From positions 1-64,000 of the forward strand of contig NZ_BDAV01000015.1 of the NCBI RefSeq assembly GCF_001612635.1: a DNA stretch of 64,000 nt, in the 5' to 3' direction. Of this stretch, positions 53,717 to 63,091 are shown piece by piece. The notes beneath the pieces were generated by a model, which was not told where the DNA came from, did no database searches, and saw nothing but the letters and a program-made list of their open reading frames with translations. Within the stretch, counting starts at the first letter, position 1, and every line of letters begins with the position of its first letter. The DNA comes from Nocardia africana NBRC 100379. GTDB lineage: Bacteria; Actinomycetota; Actinomycetes; Mycobacteriales; Mycobacteriaceae. The position numbers were made by a program, and so were the translations under genes.

Positions 53717-54565
53717 ATGGCCCCTCCCTCGCCAGTGGTCGCTCGATGGGAATTGGTCCGCCGTCTGCGCGAACTTCGCGAACACCGTGGCTTCGACTCG
53801 GCCGGCTTCGCCCGCGCGGTCGGCTTCACCCCGGCGAATTGGTCGCATGTCGAGAAGGGCCGCCGGGTGCTGACCGCCAACACCATCGGCCCGGTGCTGG
53901 ATCTGCTCGCCGTCGATGAGCGGGAACGCGCGGAACTGCTCGCCTTGCTGGCCGCCGGGAAAGAGCGTGGCTGGTGGACCCGATCGGGCCTGATCGGCCC
54001 GGAACTACAGCGCTACTACGGGATGGAATACGGCGCGGACAGTATTCGCAGCTACGACAGCCTCGTGATTCCGGGTCTGTTGCAAACCGAGGCGTATGCG
54101 CGGGCGCTGATCGCCGCGGACGTGATGATTCGCCCGGCACAGGTCGAACAGCTGGTCGCGATGCGGATGCGGCGCCGCAAGCGGTTGCACGGGCACGACC
54201 CCGTCGCCCTCACCGCGGTGGTCGGTGAGGCGACGCTGTTGCAGCAGGTCGGCGGCCAGGTCGTGCTGTGCGCACAGTTGGAGTATCTGGCCGGGCTGTT
54301 GCGCACCAGGCCGAACGTGGACATCCGGGTCATCCCGTTCGCGGCTCCCGACGGCGCGATCCTCGGCGGGGCGAGTTTTCATCTGCTGGACTTCGCCTCC
54401 GAATACCTGCCGACCTTCGGCTGGGCCGAGAGCGCGGTCTTCGGCGGACCGGTCGACAATCCCGAACAGGTTCACGATCTGGCGTTCGCATTCGTGCGAG
54501 CGCTCGATCAATCCCTCACTCGCACAGAGTCATTGGCGCTGATCGAGAAATACGCAGCCATGTAA
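53717..54565 (+). CDS. XRE-family regulator with DUF5753 domain
   Basis: 282 residues. An HTH_XRE domain (WELVRRLRELREHRGFDSAGFARAVGFTPANWSHVEKGRR) is followed by DUF5753 (about 95-275; YYGMEYGADSIRSYDSLVIPGLLQTEAYARALI). Actinobacteria have many such regulators, normally paired with a DUF397 protein as here. The ATG at 53717 follows weak ribosome-site sequence. It probably controls itself and the divergent gene. Confidence 0.9.
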   Translation: MAPPSPVVARWELVRRLRELREHRGFDSAGFARAVGFTPANWSHVEKGRRVLTANTIGPVLDLLAVDERERAELLALLAAGKERGWWTRSGLIGPELQRYYGMEYGADSIRSYDSLVIPGLLQTEAYARALIAADVMIRPAQVEQLVAMRMRRRKRLHGHDPVALTAVVGEATLLQQVGGQVVLCAQLEYLAGLLRTRPNVDIRVIPFAAPDGAILGGASFHLLDFASEYLPTFGWAESAVFGGPVDNPEQVHDLAFAFVRALDQSLTRTESLALIEKYAAM

Positions 54566-54574
54566 ACTCTGCCC

Positions 54575-54964
54575 ATGCCCACCCCCGCGAGGTATCGGCC
54601 GGAGGTCACGTCCTGGTTCACCTCCACGCGCACCAACAACGGCAATCAGTGCGTCGAGGTGCGTTTCGACGGTGACGCGGTGCTGATCCGCGACAGCAAA
54701 TACCGCCGCGCCTCCGCGAACAGGCCCGAACTCGAGCCGGTGATCACCGTCGACGCCTCCGCCTGGATGACATTCCTCCACCTGGTCCTGCACGGTGGCA
54801 GCGAAGGCGACCTGCAGATTCGCCCGGCCGCGGACGGCGGCGCGGTACTGGTCCACGACACCACTGAGCTGTCCTTCACCCGCGGCGAGTGGCAGGCATT
54901 CCTGGCCGGCGCCGGGGACGGCGAATTCGACCGCATCCCGGCGGCCACCGCTGCTCAGGGCTGA
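54575..54964 (+). CDS. DUF397 protein
   Basis: 129 residues with the DUF397 signature: SWFTSTRTNNGNQCVEVRFDGDAVLIRDSKYRR and VDASAWMTFLHLVLHG. The protein is longer than usual (about 60-80), with an extra C-terminal half (GGSEGDLQIRPAADGGAVLV). It is the partner of the DUF5753 regulator nine bases upstream. Its function in such pairs resembles an antagonist or target of the regulator. Confidence 0.85.
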   Translation: MPTPARYRPEVTSWFTSTRTNNGNQCVEVRFDGDAVLIRDSKYRRASANRPELEPVITVDASAWMTFLHLVLHGGSEGDLQIRPAADGGAVLVHDTTELSFTRGEWQAFLAGAGDGEFDRIPAATAAQG

Positions 54965-55006
54965 ATGCGGCGGCGGCGCGACGCCGTCGTCGGCATACTG
55001 GAGGTC

Positions 55007-56995
55007 GTGACTTTCGACGTGACGACTCCCTCGGGCATCGATCTGACCTATCGCGACGACGCTGTGCGGGTGCAGGACGACCTGTTCGCGCACGTCAACG
55101 GCAAATGGCTGGACACCTACGACATCCCCGCCGATCGCGCGGTCGACGGAGCGTTCCGTACCCTCTACGACCAGGCCGAACTGGACGTCAAGAAGATCAT
55201 CCAGGATCTGGCGGCCGGAACCGCGGCGTCGGTGCCGGACGAGGAGGAGGCGCGCAAGATCGCCGACCTCTACAACAGCTTCATGGACGAGGAGGCGGTG
55301 GAGGCCGCCGCGCTCACCCCGATCGCCGCGGAATTGGCGGCGGTGCGCGAGGTGAGTGATCGCCGCGAGTTCGCTGTGCTGCTGGGCCGGCTGCAACGCA
55401 CCGGTGTCGGCGGGGCGGTCGGCGCCTACGTCGATACCGACGACAAGAATTCGCAGCGCTATCTGGTCAACCTGACCCAGTCCGGGCTCGGGCTGCCGGA
55501 CGAATCGTATTACCGCAACGACGATTACGCCGAGATCCGCACCAAATACGTCGAGCACATCCGGCGCATGTTCCAGCTGGCCGCGATCGAGTACGACCCG
55601 CAGCGCGTCTTCGAACTGGAACGCAAACTGGCCGCCGGACATTGGGACGTGGTGCGCCGTCGTGACGCCGAATTGAGTTACAACCTCACCACTTTCGCCG
55701 ATCTCGCTGCCGCGAATCCCGAATTCGACTGGACCGCGTGGGCCGAGGCGCTGGCCGAGGGTGTCTCCGCCTCCGGACCCGAGTTGTTCGCCGAAGTGAT
55801 TGTGCGCCAGCCCGATTACGCGCGTACTTTCGCGCAGTTGTGGGCCGCCGAGCCGCTCGAGGACTGGCAGGCGTGGGCGAGCTGGCGGGTGCTGCGGGCC
55901 CGAGCGCCGTATCTGACCGCCGCGGTGGTCGAGGAGAGTTTCGACTTCTACGGCCGCATTCTCACCGGCGCCCAGGAGAATCGCGAGCGCTGGAAGCGCG
56001 GCGTCTCGCTGGTGCAGGATCTGCTCGGCGAAGCGGTGGCGAAAATCTATGTCGCCGAACATTTTCCGCCCGAGGCGAAACAGCGTATGCAGGAGCTGGT
56101 GGCGAATCTGATCGAGGCCTACCGCCGCAACATCAGCGAACTGGAGTGGATGAGCCCGCAGACCCGCGAGGCCGCCTTGGCCAAGCTGGAGCGCTTCACC
56201 CCCAAGATCGGCTACCCCGGCACCTGGCGCGACTATTCCGCGGTTCGTATCGATCCCGCCGATCCGGTGGGGAACTACCGCAGCGGATATGCCGCCGACC
56301 ACGACCGCGACCTGAACAAGCTCGGCGGCCCGGTCGATCGTGGCGAGTGGTTCATGACGCCGCAGACGGTGAACGCCTACTACAACCCGGGCATGAACGA
56401 GATCGTCTTCCCCGCGGCGATTCTGCAACCGCCGTTCTTCGACATGAACGCCGACGACGCCGCCAACTACGGCGGCATCGGTGCGGTGATCGGGCACGAG
56501 ATCGGCCACGGCTTCGACGATCAGGGCAGCAAGTACGACGGTGACGGCAATATGGTCGATTGGTGGACCGAGACCGATCGCTCCGAATTCGGTAAGCGCA
56601 CGAAGGCGTTGATCGACCAGTACAACCAGTTCGAACCGAAGGCGCTGCCCGGTCACAAAGTCAACGGCGAATTCACCATCGGCGAGAACATCGGCGACCT
56701 GGGTGGGCTCTCGATCGCGTTGGAGGCCTACAAGATCTCACTCGACGGCGCGGAGCCGCCGGTGATCGACGGACTGACCGGGCTGCAGCGAGTGTTCTTC
56801 GGCTGGGCGCAGGTGTGGCGGACGAAGGCCCGCGACGAGGAGGCGATCCGCCGGCTGGCCGTCGACCCGCATTCTCCGCCGGAGTTCCGGTGCAACGGTG
56901 TGGTCCGCAATCTGGACGGTTTCCACGAGGCGTTCGGTGTCGAACCGGGTGACGCGTTGTATCTGGAACCTTCCGAGCGCGTGCGGATCTGGTAG
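55007..56995 (+). CDS. M13 family zinc metallopeptidase (Zmp1-like)
   Basis: 662 residues, like M. tuberculosis Zmp1 (663), with similar sequence throughout (VNGKWLDTYDIPADRAVDGAFR at the N-terminus; FMTPQTVNAYYNPGMNEIVFPAAILQPPFF). The neprilysin-type active site is GHEIGHGFDDQ (His, Glu, His) and ENIGDLGG (zinc Glu). It degrades small peptides at or outside the cell in pathogens. The GTG at 55007 gives MTFDVTTPSGIDL, matching Zmp1 MTLAIPSGIDL; an ATG at 54965 has no family support. It ends one base before the ugpB stop. Confidence 0.92.
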   Translation: MTFDVTTPSGIDLTYRDDAVRVQDDLFAHVNGKWLDTYDIPADRAVDGAFRTLYDQAELDVKKIIQDLAAGTAASVPDEEEARKIADLYNSFMDEEAVEAAALTPIAAELAAVREVSDRREFAVLLGRLQRTGVGGAVGAYVDTDDKNSQRYLVNLTQSGLGLPDESYYRNDDYAEIRTKYVEHIRRMFQLAAIEYDPQRVFELERKLAAGHWDVVRRRDAELSYNLTTFADLAAANPEFDWTAWAEALAEGVSASGPELFAEVIVRQPDYARTFAQLWAAEPLEDWQAWASWRVLRARAPYLTAAVVEESFDFYGRILTGAQENRERWKRGVSLVQDLLGEAVAKIYVAEHFPPEAKQRMQELVANLIEAYRRNISELEWMSPQTREAALAKLERFTPKIGYPGTWRDYSAVRIDPADPVGNYRSGYAADHDRDLNKLGGPVDRGEWFMTPQTVNAYYNPGMNEIVFPAAILQPPFFDMNADDAANYGGIGAVIGHEIGHGFDDQGSKYDGDGNMVDWWTETDRSEFGKRTKALIDQYNQFEPKALPGHKVNGEFTIGENIGDLGGLSIALEAYKISLDGAEPPVIDGLTGLQRVFFGWAQVWRTKARDEEAIRRLAVDPHSPPEFRCNGVVRNLDGFHEAFGVEPGDALYLEPSERVRIW

Positions 56996-58315
56996 CTACC
57001 GCGGCAGCTTCGGTTCGATCTGCCGGTCGTAGATGGTCTGCAGGCGATCGGTGATGTCGGCGAAGGCCGATGTCACATCCCGGTTCTGCAGTCCGATCTG
57101 TTCCAGCCCGGTGCCGATGATCTGATCGGCGCCGGGCAGGAACACCCGGGCGTAGTCCTGTGAGCGGGTCAGCGGCAACTGATCGACGGCGGTCGCGAAA
57201 TTGCGGTTGGCGGCGAGGAATTGCTGTTCCGACGGATCGTGCACCGCCGACTTGCGCACCGGAATATAGCCGGTGGCCTGCGAAAAGTAGGCGGTGTTCA
57301 CCGGATTCGTGATGAACTCGACGAAGCGCAGGGCATTGGCCTTGCGTTGATCGGAGATGCGCGACGGAATCGCGAGTCCGGCACCGCCGGTGGTACATCC
57401 CGGTCCGTCGGGATGCGGCAGGAACGCGGTGGCGAAGTCGAGTTTGCCCGCCGCATTGGCGACGATGCCCTTGATGTCGCCGGTGGAGGTGATGGCCGAC
57501 CCCACCACTCCGGTGCCGAAATCCACGGCCAGCTGCGGGCGGATGGCGCCGTAGCGCTTGCGATTGATCATGTCGCGCAGGAAGTTTCCCGCCTCGACCG
57601 TGCGGGGGTCGGAGAACTTCAGGGTCCACCGATCCGAGTAGGCGCCACCGAAGGTCCAGTTCGGTCCCTGAAATGTCCAGGCCAGGTAGTTCTTGGCGTC
57701 ACCCCAGCCGTGTGCCCATTTCCCCGCGCCGATGGCGCGTTGCAGTTCAGGTCCCCATTCATCGAACTCCTGCCAGCTCTGCGGGCCACGGTCGGGCAGT
57801 CCGGCGCGGGCCCACAGGCCGCGGTTGTAGCAGAAGATCTGCGTCGAGCGCGCATACGGCAATGCCCAGAGCTTGCCGGCGAACCGGTAGTCGTCCACGA
57901 AGCTGTCGACGTAGTCCGCCAGCGGCACCGCGGCGGCGGCGATGTGCTCGTCGAGCGGTTCGATCGCCTTGTTCAGCGCGTAGTTGAACCACCAGACATC
58001 CGAGAGCACCACCACATCCGGCAGCGCACCGCCGGTGAGCGCGGCATTGAACTTCTGCGCGACCTCTTCGTAGTTGCGCCCGGCGTCCACGAGCTTCACC
58101 GTCAGATCGGGATGCTGTGCGTGGAACCGGTTGATCAGCTCGGTTTCCTGATTCTTCGAGGTGCCCGGATGATTCGACCAGAAGATGATCGTGTTCGGGT
58201 CGCCGCCGGCTCCGGTGTTGCCGCCCATCCCCGCACACGCCGACAGGGCCAGTCCGGCGGCCGCCGAGGTGGCGGTGAGAAATCCGCGGCGGGTCAGTGT
58301 GCGCGGTCGGGTCAC
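56996..58315 (-). CDS. ugpB: UgpB-like glycerophosphodiester-binding lipoprotein
   Basis: 439 residues. It has a Tat-type signal with a lipobox (LTRRGFLTATSAAAGLALSAC). The mature part is like mycobacterial UgpB, the solute-binding protein for glycerophosphocholine: IIFWSNHPGTSKNQETELI, VDAGRNYEEVAQKFNAAL, LPYARSTQIFCYNRGLW, QGPNWTFGGAYSDRW and PSRISDQRKANALRFVEF. The GTG has GAGGAGA five bases upstream. It is the last gene of the ugpA-ugpE-ugpB run. No ATPase gene (ugpC) follows. Confidence 0.88.
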   Translation of the reverse strand: MTRPRTLTRRGFLTATSAAAGLALSACAGMGGNTGAGGDPNTIIFWSNHPGTSKNQETELINRFHAQHPDLTVKLVDAGRNYEEVAQKFNAALTGGALPDVVVLSDVWWFNYALNKAIEPLDEHIAAAAVPLADYVDSFVDDYRFAGKLWALPYARSTQIFCYNRGLWARAGLPDRGPQSWQEFDEWGPELQRAIGAGKWAHGWGDAKNYLAWTFQGPNWTFGGAYSDRWTLKFSDPRTVEAGNFLRDMINRKRYGAIRPQLAVDFGTGVVGSAITSTGDIKGIVANAAGKLDFATAFLPHPDGPGCTTGGAGLAIPSRISDQRKANALRFVEFITNPVNTAYFSQATGYIPVRKSAVHDPSEQQFLAANRNFATAVDQLPLTRSQDYARVFLPGADQIIGTGLEQIGLQNRDVTSAFADITDRLQTIYDRQIEPKLPR

Positions 58316-58334
58316 GGCACTCTCCTCGAGCGAA

Positions 58335-59207
58335 TCAGCCTTTGACGGCACCGGTGGTGAGGCCCTTGATCATGTGCCGCTGCAGCAGCACGAACACCAC
58401 CAGAATCGGCAGCATGGTCAGCAGGGTTCCGGCCATCACCGGCCCCCAGTTGGTGACACTGGGATTTTCGGTGTTCTGTAGCAGCGTCAATCCCACGGGC
58501 AGGGTCGCGACGCCGGCATCGTCGGCCATCAGGAACGGCCACAGGTATTCGTTCCACTCGTTGACGAGCGTGACCACCGCGAACGCCACCATCGTCGGGC
58601 CGGACATCGGCAGCACCACGCGGACCAGCAGCTGCCACCAGTTCGCGCCGTCGATGCGTGCCGCCTCGATCACCGAAACCGGCAGGGAGAGAAAATGATT
58701 GCGCATCAGGAAGGTGCCGAATGCCACGCCGCACAGCGGCACGATGATGCCCAGCAGCGTGTTGCGCCATCCGACCTGGGCGATCAGGGCGTAGTTGGAG
58801 ATCACGGTGATCTGGTTGGGCACCATCAGGGCGGCGATGATGGCGAGGAAGATCAGCGTCTTACCCGGAAAGCGCAGGAACACGAGGCCGTAGGCGCTGA
58901 ATACGCCCAGCGCGAATTTGACCGCCGAGACGACGGCGGTGACGATGAGCGAATTGCGCAGGAAGGTCCAGAACGGCAGCGTGGTCGTGGCCTCGCGATA
59001 GTTCTCCGGATGCCAACTGCGCGGCCACCACACCGCCGGCTGGGTGTAGATATCGGGTCGCGCTTTGAACGAGGTGATCAGAATCCAGAACAGCGGCACC
59101 CCGACGACGATCAGCACGCACACCATCGCCGCATAGCCGAAAACCGTTGCCAGCAGGCGTTTCCGCTGCCGGCTGCGGGTGGCGGGCGTTGTCGTCGTGC
59201 TCGTCAT
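58335..59207 (-). CDS. ugpE: UgpE-like ABC transporter permease
   Basis: 290 residues with six membrane helices (FGYAAMVCVLIVVGVPLFWILITSFKA at the start) and the EAA loop VIEAARIDGANWWQLLVRVVLPMSGP that contacts the ATPase. It is the second permease of the glycerol-3-phosphate-type carbohydrate uptake family. The ATG overlaps the ugpA stop by four bases, so translation is coupled. Confidence 0.9.
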   Translation of the reverse strand: MTSTTTTPATRSRQRKRLLATVFGYAAMVCVLIVVGVPLFWILITSFKARPDIYTQPAVWWPRSWHPENYREATTTLPFWTFLRNSLIVTAVVSAVKFALGVFSAYGLVFLRFPGKTLIFLAIIAALMVPNQITVISNYALIAQVGWRNTLLGIIVPLCGVAFGTFLMRNHFLSLPVSVIEAARIDGANWWQLLVRVVLPMSGPTMVAFAVVTLVNEWNEYLWPFLMADDAGVATLPVGLTLLQNTENPSVTNWGPVMAGTLLTMLPILVVFVLLQRHMIKGLTTGAVKG

Positions 59208-60241
59208 TCGTCTCGATCCATCACTCGCACCTGGATCAGCGTGATGATCAGCAGCACCACGAACATGATCGTCGCGACCGTGGCACCGTATCCGGCGCGG
59301 AAATTACGGAAGCTCTCCTGGTAGACCTGATAGACCATGGTGGTCGTGCCGGTGCCCAGTGGTCCGCCGCGCGTCATCACGTTGATGATGTCGAATACCT
59401 GCAGGGAATTCAGCATGACCGTGATCGACAGGAAGAACGTCGTCGGCCGCAGCTGCGGCAGCAGTACCCGGGTGAAGGTGGTCCAGCGTCCCGCGCCGTC
59501 GATCGCGGCGGCCTCCAGCAGTTCTCGCTGTACCCCCTGCAGTGCGGCGAGATAGATGACGAAGGTGTAGCCCAGGTTCTTCCAGATGTAGGTCACCGTC
59601 ACCATGAACAGCGCCCAGTGCGGATCCTGATAGAAATCCGGCACATTCGTGATTCCGATGCGGTGCAGCAGATCCTGCACCAGCCCGAAGCCGGGATCGA
59701 AGATGAACTGGAACGCCACCCCGACCGCCGCGCCGGAGATCACGAACGGCGCGAAGATCACCGAGCGAACCACATTGCGGCCGAACAGTTTCCGATCGAG
59801 CAGCAGAGCCAGCGCGAGGCCCAGCGCCATACTGCCGCCGACCGCGAAGACGGTGAAGATCACGGTATTGCCGACGATCTGCCAGGTGTCCGCCCGCGTC
59901 CACCACTCGCGGTAGTTGCGGACTCCGATGAAGTGCGCGAAGGGTTCGGCGAGATTCCAGTCGGTGAACGACAGCCGGATGTTGTCGACCAGCGGGCGGT
60001 AGACGAACAGCCCGAGCAGCACCAGATTCGGCACGACCAGCACCAGAAACAGCCCGTAGTCGCCCCACGGCCGCCGCCACAGACCGCGCTGCCGATTCTG
60101 GGGCAATACCCGTTCGGGCGGTCGGCGCACATTCGCAGCCTGCCGCTCTCGTGCGAACACGCGGTGAAGTCCCGTCGCCGGGCGTTTGAACGATGTGCGC
60201 GAACTCCGGTCGGCGAGGGTGGTCTCCGACACCCGGGTCAT
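59204..60241 (-). CDS. ugpA: UgpA-like ABC transporter permease
   Basis: 345 residues from the ATG at 60241. A 70-residue basic cytoplasmic extension precedes six membrane helices (YGLFLVLVVPNLVLLGLFVYRPLV). The EAA loop is LLEAAAIDGAGRWTTFTRVLLPQLRP. It forms the channel with UgpE. The ribosome site is weak, so the start is the best of several rather than certain. First gene of the operon. Confidence 0.88.
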   Translation of the reverse strand: MTRVSETTLADRSSRTSFKRPATGLHRVFARERQAANVRRPPERVLPQNRQRGLWRRPWGDYGLFLVLVVPNLVLLGLFVYRPLVDNIRLSFTDWNLAEPFAHFIGVRNYREWWTRADTWQIVGNTVIFTVFAVGGSMALGLALALLLDRKLFGRNVVRSVIFAPFVISGAAVGVAFQFIFDPGFGLVQDLLHRIGITNVPDFYQDPHWALFMVTVTYIWKNLGYTFVIYLAALQGVQRELLEAAAIDGAGRWTTFTRVLLPQLRPTTFFLSITVMLNSLQVFDIINVMTRGGPLGTGTTTMVYQVYQESFRNFRAGYGATVATIMFVVLLIITLIQVRVMDRDE

Positions 60242-60323
60242 GCGCCGAATACTAAGTGGCCGAGCGCGTCCACCGGTGGGATTCGGCGACAGTGCGCCGT
60301 GCGCAATGCCGCGGCAACGACAA

Positions 60324-60353
60324 CGGCCCCAGAGCACAATCGCTCCGGGGCCG
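60324..60353 (-). terminator. hairpin terminator after the L,D-transpeptidase gene
   Basis: CGGCCCCAGAGC pairs with GCTCCGGGGCCG (11 of 12), loop ACAATC. It lies 20 bases past the transpeptidase stop. Confidence 0.75.
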
Positions 60354-60372
60354 CTATCGGACAACGTCGCAT

Positions 60373-61338
60373 CTAGCTCCAGTCGCCCATACCGTCGCCG
60401 GCGCTGAAGTTTCCGGTGGAGTTCGTCACCACCACGGGATCACCCTTCTGCGCGTTCTCGAAGAACCACTGGGCATCCTCGGTGCTGACGTTCAGGCAGC
60501 CGTGGCTGGAGTCGGACACACCCTGCTGGGCGAGCGACCACGGGGCGGCGTGCACGAAGATGCCGCTGTTGGACAGCCGGGTCGCGTACTCGACCTCGAG
60601 CTTGTAGCCCTGCGGATCGGTGATCGGAACCCCGTAGGTCGAGGAGTCCATGATCATCTTCCGGTTCTTCTCCCCGACGTAGTAGGTGCCGTTGGGGGTT
60701 TCGTGGTCCTTCTTGCCCATCGAGGTCGGCATGGTCTTGATGACCTCGCCGTTGCGGGTGACGGTGATCGTGTGGGTCGCGTCGTCGGCGGTGGCGACGA
60801 CCGCATCGCCCACCTTGTAGGCGACCTTGGTGCCGCCGGCCTCGACGGTGATGTCGGAGTTGGCGGGCCAGAACTCCTCCGGCCGCCACCGCACCTGCTT
60901 GTCACCGCGCCAGTAGAAGTGGCCGTGGGTGGCGTTGCTCGAGGTGATCCGGATGGCCTTCTCGGCCGCGGCGTGGTCGCCGACCGGATCCTTGAAGTTG
61001 ATGATGATGGGCTGCGCGACGCCGACCACGTCGCCGTCGCCGGGGCTGATGCTCGGCGCGGCGAAATTCGCCTGCGGCAGCGGCGGCGGGTTCTTCACCG
61101 GCGCGGCACCGGGCTCGGGCTGCGGCGCCTGCACGACAGCGGGAGCGCCGGGAACATCGGGTCCACCGGGCCACAGCGGCGCTGCCGAGGCGGGCGCCAT
61201 GGCGATGGCACCGGCGGCGGTCACCGCCAGGGAGGTCGCCGCGAGGGCTAACAGGCCGGTCCGCTTGGACAGGCTGGTCTCGTCCCGAACGGGCTTCCGA
61301 CAGGTTGTGGTGCGCACAGCCGTTTCGTCCTCTCCCAC
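60373..61338 (-). CDS. L,D-transpeptidase with Ig-like domain
   Basis: 321 residues. A membrane signal (TGLLALAATSLAVTAAGAIAMAPASAA) is followed by a Pro-rich linker, an Ig-like domain (about 95-170; GDVVGVAQPIIINF) and a YkuD domain (about 185-310). The catalytic motif is HAAPWSLAQ (His263) and SSHGCLNVS (His279, Cys281). It makes 3-3 cross-links in peptidoglycan and resembles LdtMt1 of M. tuberculosis. The start is a GTG with GGTGGGAG nearby. Confidence 0.93.
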   Translation of the reverse strand: MGEDETAVRTTTCRKPVRDETSLSKRTGLLALAATSLAVTAAGAIAMAPASAAPLWPGGPDVPGAPAVVQAPQPEPGAAPVKNPPPLPQANFAAPSISPGDGDVVGVAQPIIINFKDPVGDHAAAEKAIRITSSNATHGHFYWRGDKQVRWRPEEFWPANSDITVEAGGTKVAYKVGDAVVATADDATHTITVTRNGEVIKTMPTSMGKKDHETPNGTYYVGEKNRKMIMDSSTYGVPITDPQGYKLEVEYATRLSNSGIFVHAAPWSLAQQGVSDSSHGCLNVSTEDAQWFFENAQKGDPVVVTNSTGNFSAGDGMGDWS

Positions 61339-61471
61339 CTAGATCGCGCGCCACGGCGCACAGGAATATTCGCGCGCGGGTGCGCGAATGGTCTATCAGG
61401 CCCCGGCCCGGCATCCATTACTACATCTCTCGCGGGCATCGGCCAATTGCGTTCCGCCAGTTATGAAGTCC

Positions 61472-61620
61472 GCATCGCGCGTGTGCGATGCGTCACCATG
61501 GGCAGGCGGCGTAGTGGTGACAGGGTGAAAGTCCCGTTCGCATCGGCGAGTCGGGTTCGAGGTCCGGACGGGCGGAGGAGAGCCGGATCGATACCCAGCA
61601 AACCTCATTGTGAGGTAAAT
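61472..61620. other. structured, non-coding sequence between transpeptidase and P450 genes
   Basis: The 286-base gap has consecutive inverted repeats: GCATCGC/GCGATGC (61472-61491), GTCACCA/TGGTGAC (61492-61521), and GGGTGAAAGTCCC (61523-61535), which resembles the short stem in domain I of group II introns. CCTCATTGTGAGG (about 61602-61614) is another hairpin. No reverse transcriptase is near. I cannot tell whether it is a remnant, a leader of the transpeptidase gene or chance. Confidence 0.3.
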
Positions 61621-61624
61621 CACC

Positions 61625-63037
61625 TCATGAGTGGCGGATTCCCTCCACCCTGAAGCGGATTCCGCGGTGTGGACCGGTCGCGATGTTGTGCGGCACCGAG
61701 CGCGGAATTCGGCCATGACGATAGCGTGGGAGCAGCGACAACTCGACGCGAGAGACGATGGTGGCCAGCGCGATCCGCAGCTCGTAGTCGGCCAGGGTGG
61801 CGCCGAGACAGCGCCGATGGCCGCCGCCGTAGGGCAGGTATTCGAACGGCCCGTACCGGCGATCCAGGAACCGCTCGGGCCGGAACCGGTCGGGCTCGTC
61901 CCAGGTGCCGGGATCGGAGTGCACGAGCGGAATCGCGACCCCCATCGTGTCCCCCTCGGCCAATTCCACTCCGCATACCGTGTGCGGTGCGGTCAACCGC
62001 CGCAGCACGATCGGCACCGGCGGATGTAGTCGCAACGTCTCCTGGCACACGGCACTCAGATACGGCAGGCCGGCCAGATCCCCGGGATCGGCGTCGGGCC
62101 CCACCGCACCCAATTCGGCGCGCAGCCGGGCCAGCACGCCGGGATCGCGGTGCAACCGGAACAGCGCCCACACCAGACTCGTGGCCGTGGTCTCGTGACC
62201 GGCCACCAACAGGGTGCGCAGTTGTTCGCGCAGATCGGCGTCGCTCACGCCGCTGCCGTCGTCGTGGCGGGCGCTCGACAACACACCCAGCGCGCCGTCA
62301 CCGGGCGTACCGGTAGCCCGCCGGGCCGCGATGTCGGCATCGAGCAGCGCGTCCAGCCGGGCGCGCGCCCGGGCGAACCTGTCCCACGGTGACAACCCGA
62401 ATGCGCTGTGCCGCAAGGCGGGAACGAGCATCAGCGGCCCGGTGAAGGCGGTGAGAAACTCGCCGACCGCCGCGGTGTAGGTGTCGCGCCGGTGCGGGTC
62501 GTCGGCCCCGAAGATCAGGGTGAGGATCACCCGCAGCGTCAGCGCCCGCGCCGCCACCCGCGCATCGACCACCGTCCCCGGCGACCACGCCGGACCGGTG
62601 CCGGCGCCGGACAGCTCATCGCGGGTGCTGTCCCGAATTACCGTGCCGTACTGTGCAATTCGAGCGCGATGAAATGCGGGCGTCAGCACCGTCCGATCGC
62701 CGCGATGCCGCTGATCACGAGCGAGTATCAATGAGGCCGAACCGATCAGCGGTTCAATGGGATTCGGTTGCGGCGGATGCAGAATTCCGATCGGCGACCG
62801 AAGTAATTCCTTTGTGCCGCCGGGTGTTCCCGTGAACAATACCGCGCCGAATCCCGGGAACCGGACCAGAAACGGATCACCGTCGTGCGCGCGACGCAGC
62901 CGGAAGTAGCGATCGAAATCTATTCCGGCCGCCAGCGCGTGCGCCGCGACCCACCGCGGCTGCCGGGGCGCGGCCCGTTCGCCGGAAATCTGCGGTGTGC
63001 GGTGCCGGCCTGCTGTAGCTGCGCGCATACCCAGCAC
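61625..63037 (-). CDS. cytochrome P450
   Basis: 470 residues. It has the oxygen-binding I helix LLVAGHETTATSL (277-289), ETLR (333-336), and the heme-binding loop YGGGHRRCLGATLA with Cys410. The type resembles CYP enzymes that oxidise lipids or natural products; the substrate is unknown. No ferredoxin is adjacent. The GTG at 63037 and ATG at 63028 are both possible starts, with weak ribosome sites. Confidence 0.92.
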   Translation of the reverse strand: MLGMRAATAGRHRTPQISGERAAPRQPRWVAAHALAAGIDFDRYFRLRRAHDGDPFLVRFPGFGAVLFTGTPGGTKELLRSPIGILHPPQPNPIEPLIGSASLILARDQRHRGDRTVLTPAFHRARIAQYGTVIRDSTRDELSGAGTGPAWSPGTVVDARVAARALTLRVILTLIFGADDPHRRDTYTAAVGEFLTAFTGPLMLVPALRHSAFGLSPWDRFARARARLDALLDADIAARRATGTPGDGALGVLSSARHDDGSGVSDADLREQLRTLLVAGHETTATSLVWALFRLHRDPGVLARLRAELGAVGPDADPGDLAGLPYLSAVCQETLRLHPPVPIVLRRLTAPHTVCGVELAEGDTMGVAIPLVHSDPGTWDEPDRFRPERFLDRRYGPFEYLPYGGGHRRCLGATLADYELRIALATIVSRVELSLLPRYRHGRIPRSVPHNIATGPHRGIRFRVEGIRHS

Positions 63038-63091
63038 ACGAGACAGCCCGGCGCCGGGTTCGACGCGAGACGCGGTCCGCGCGCGCCGCCG

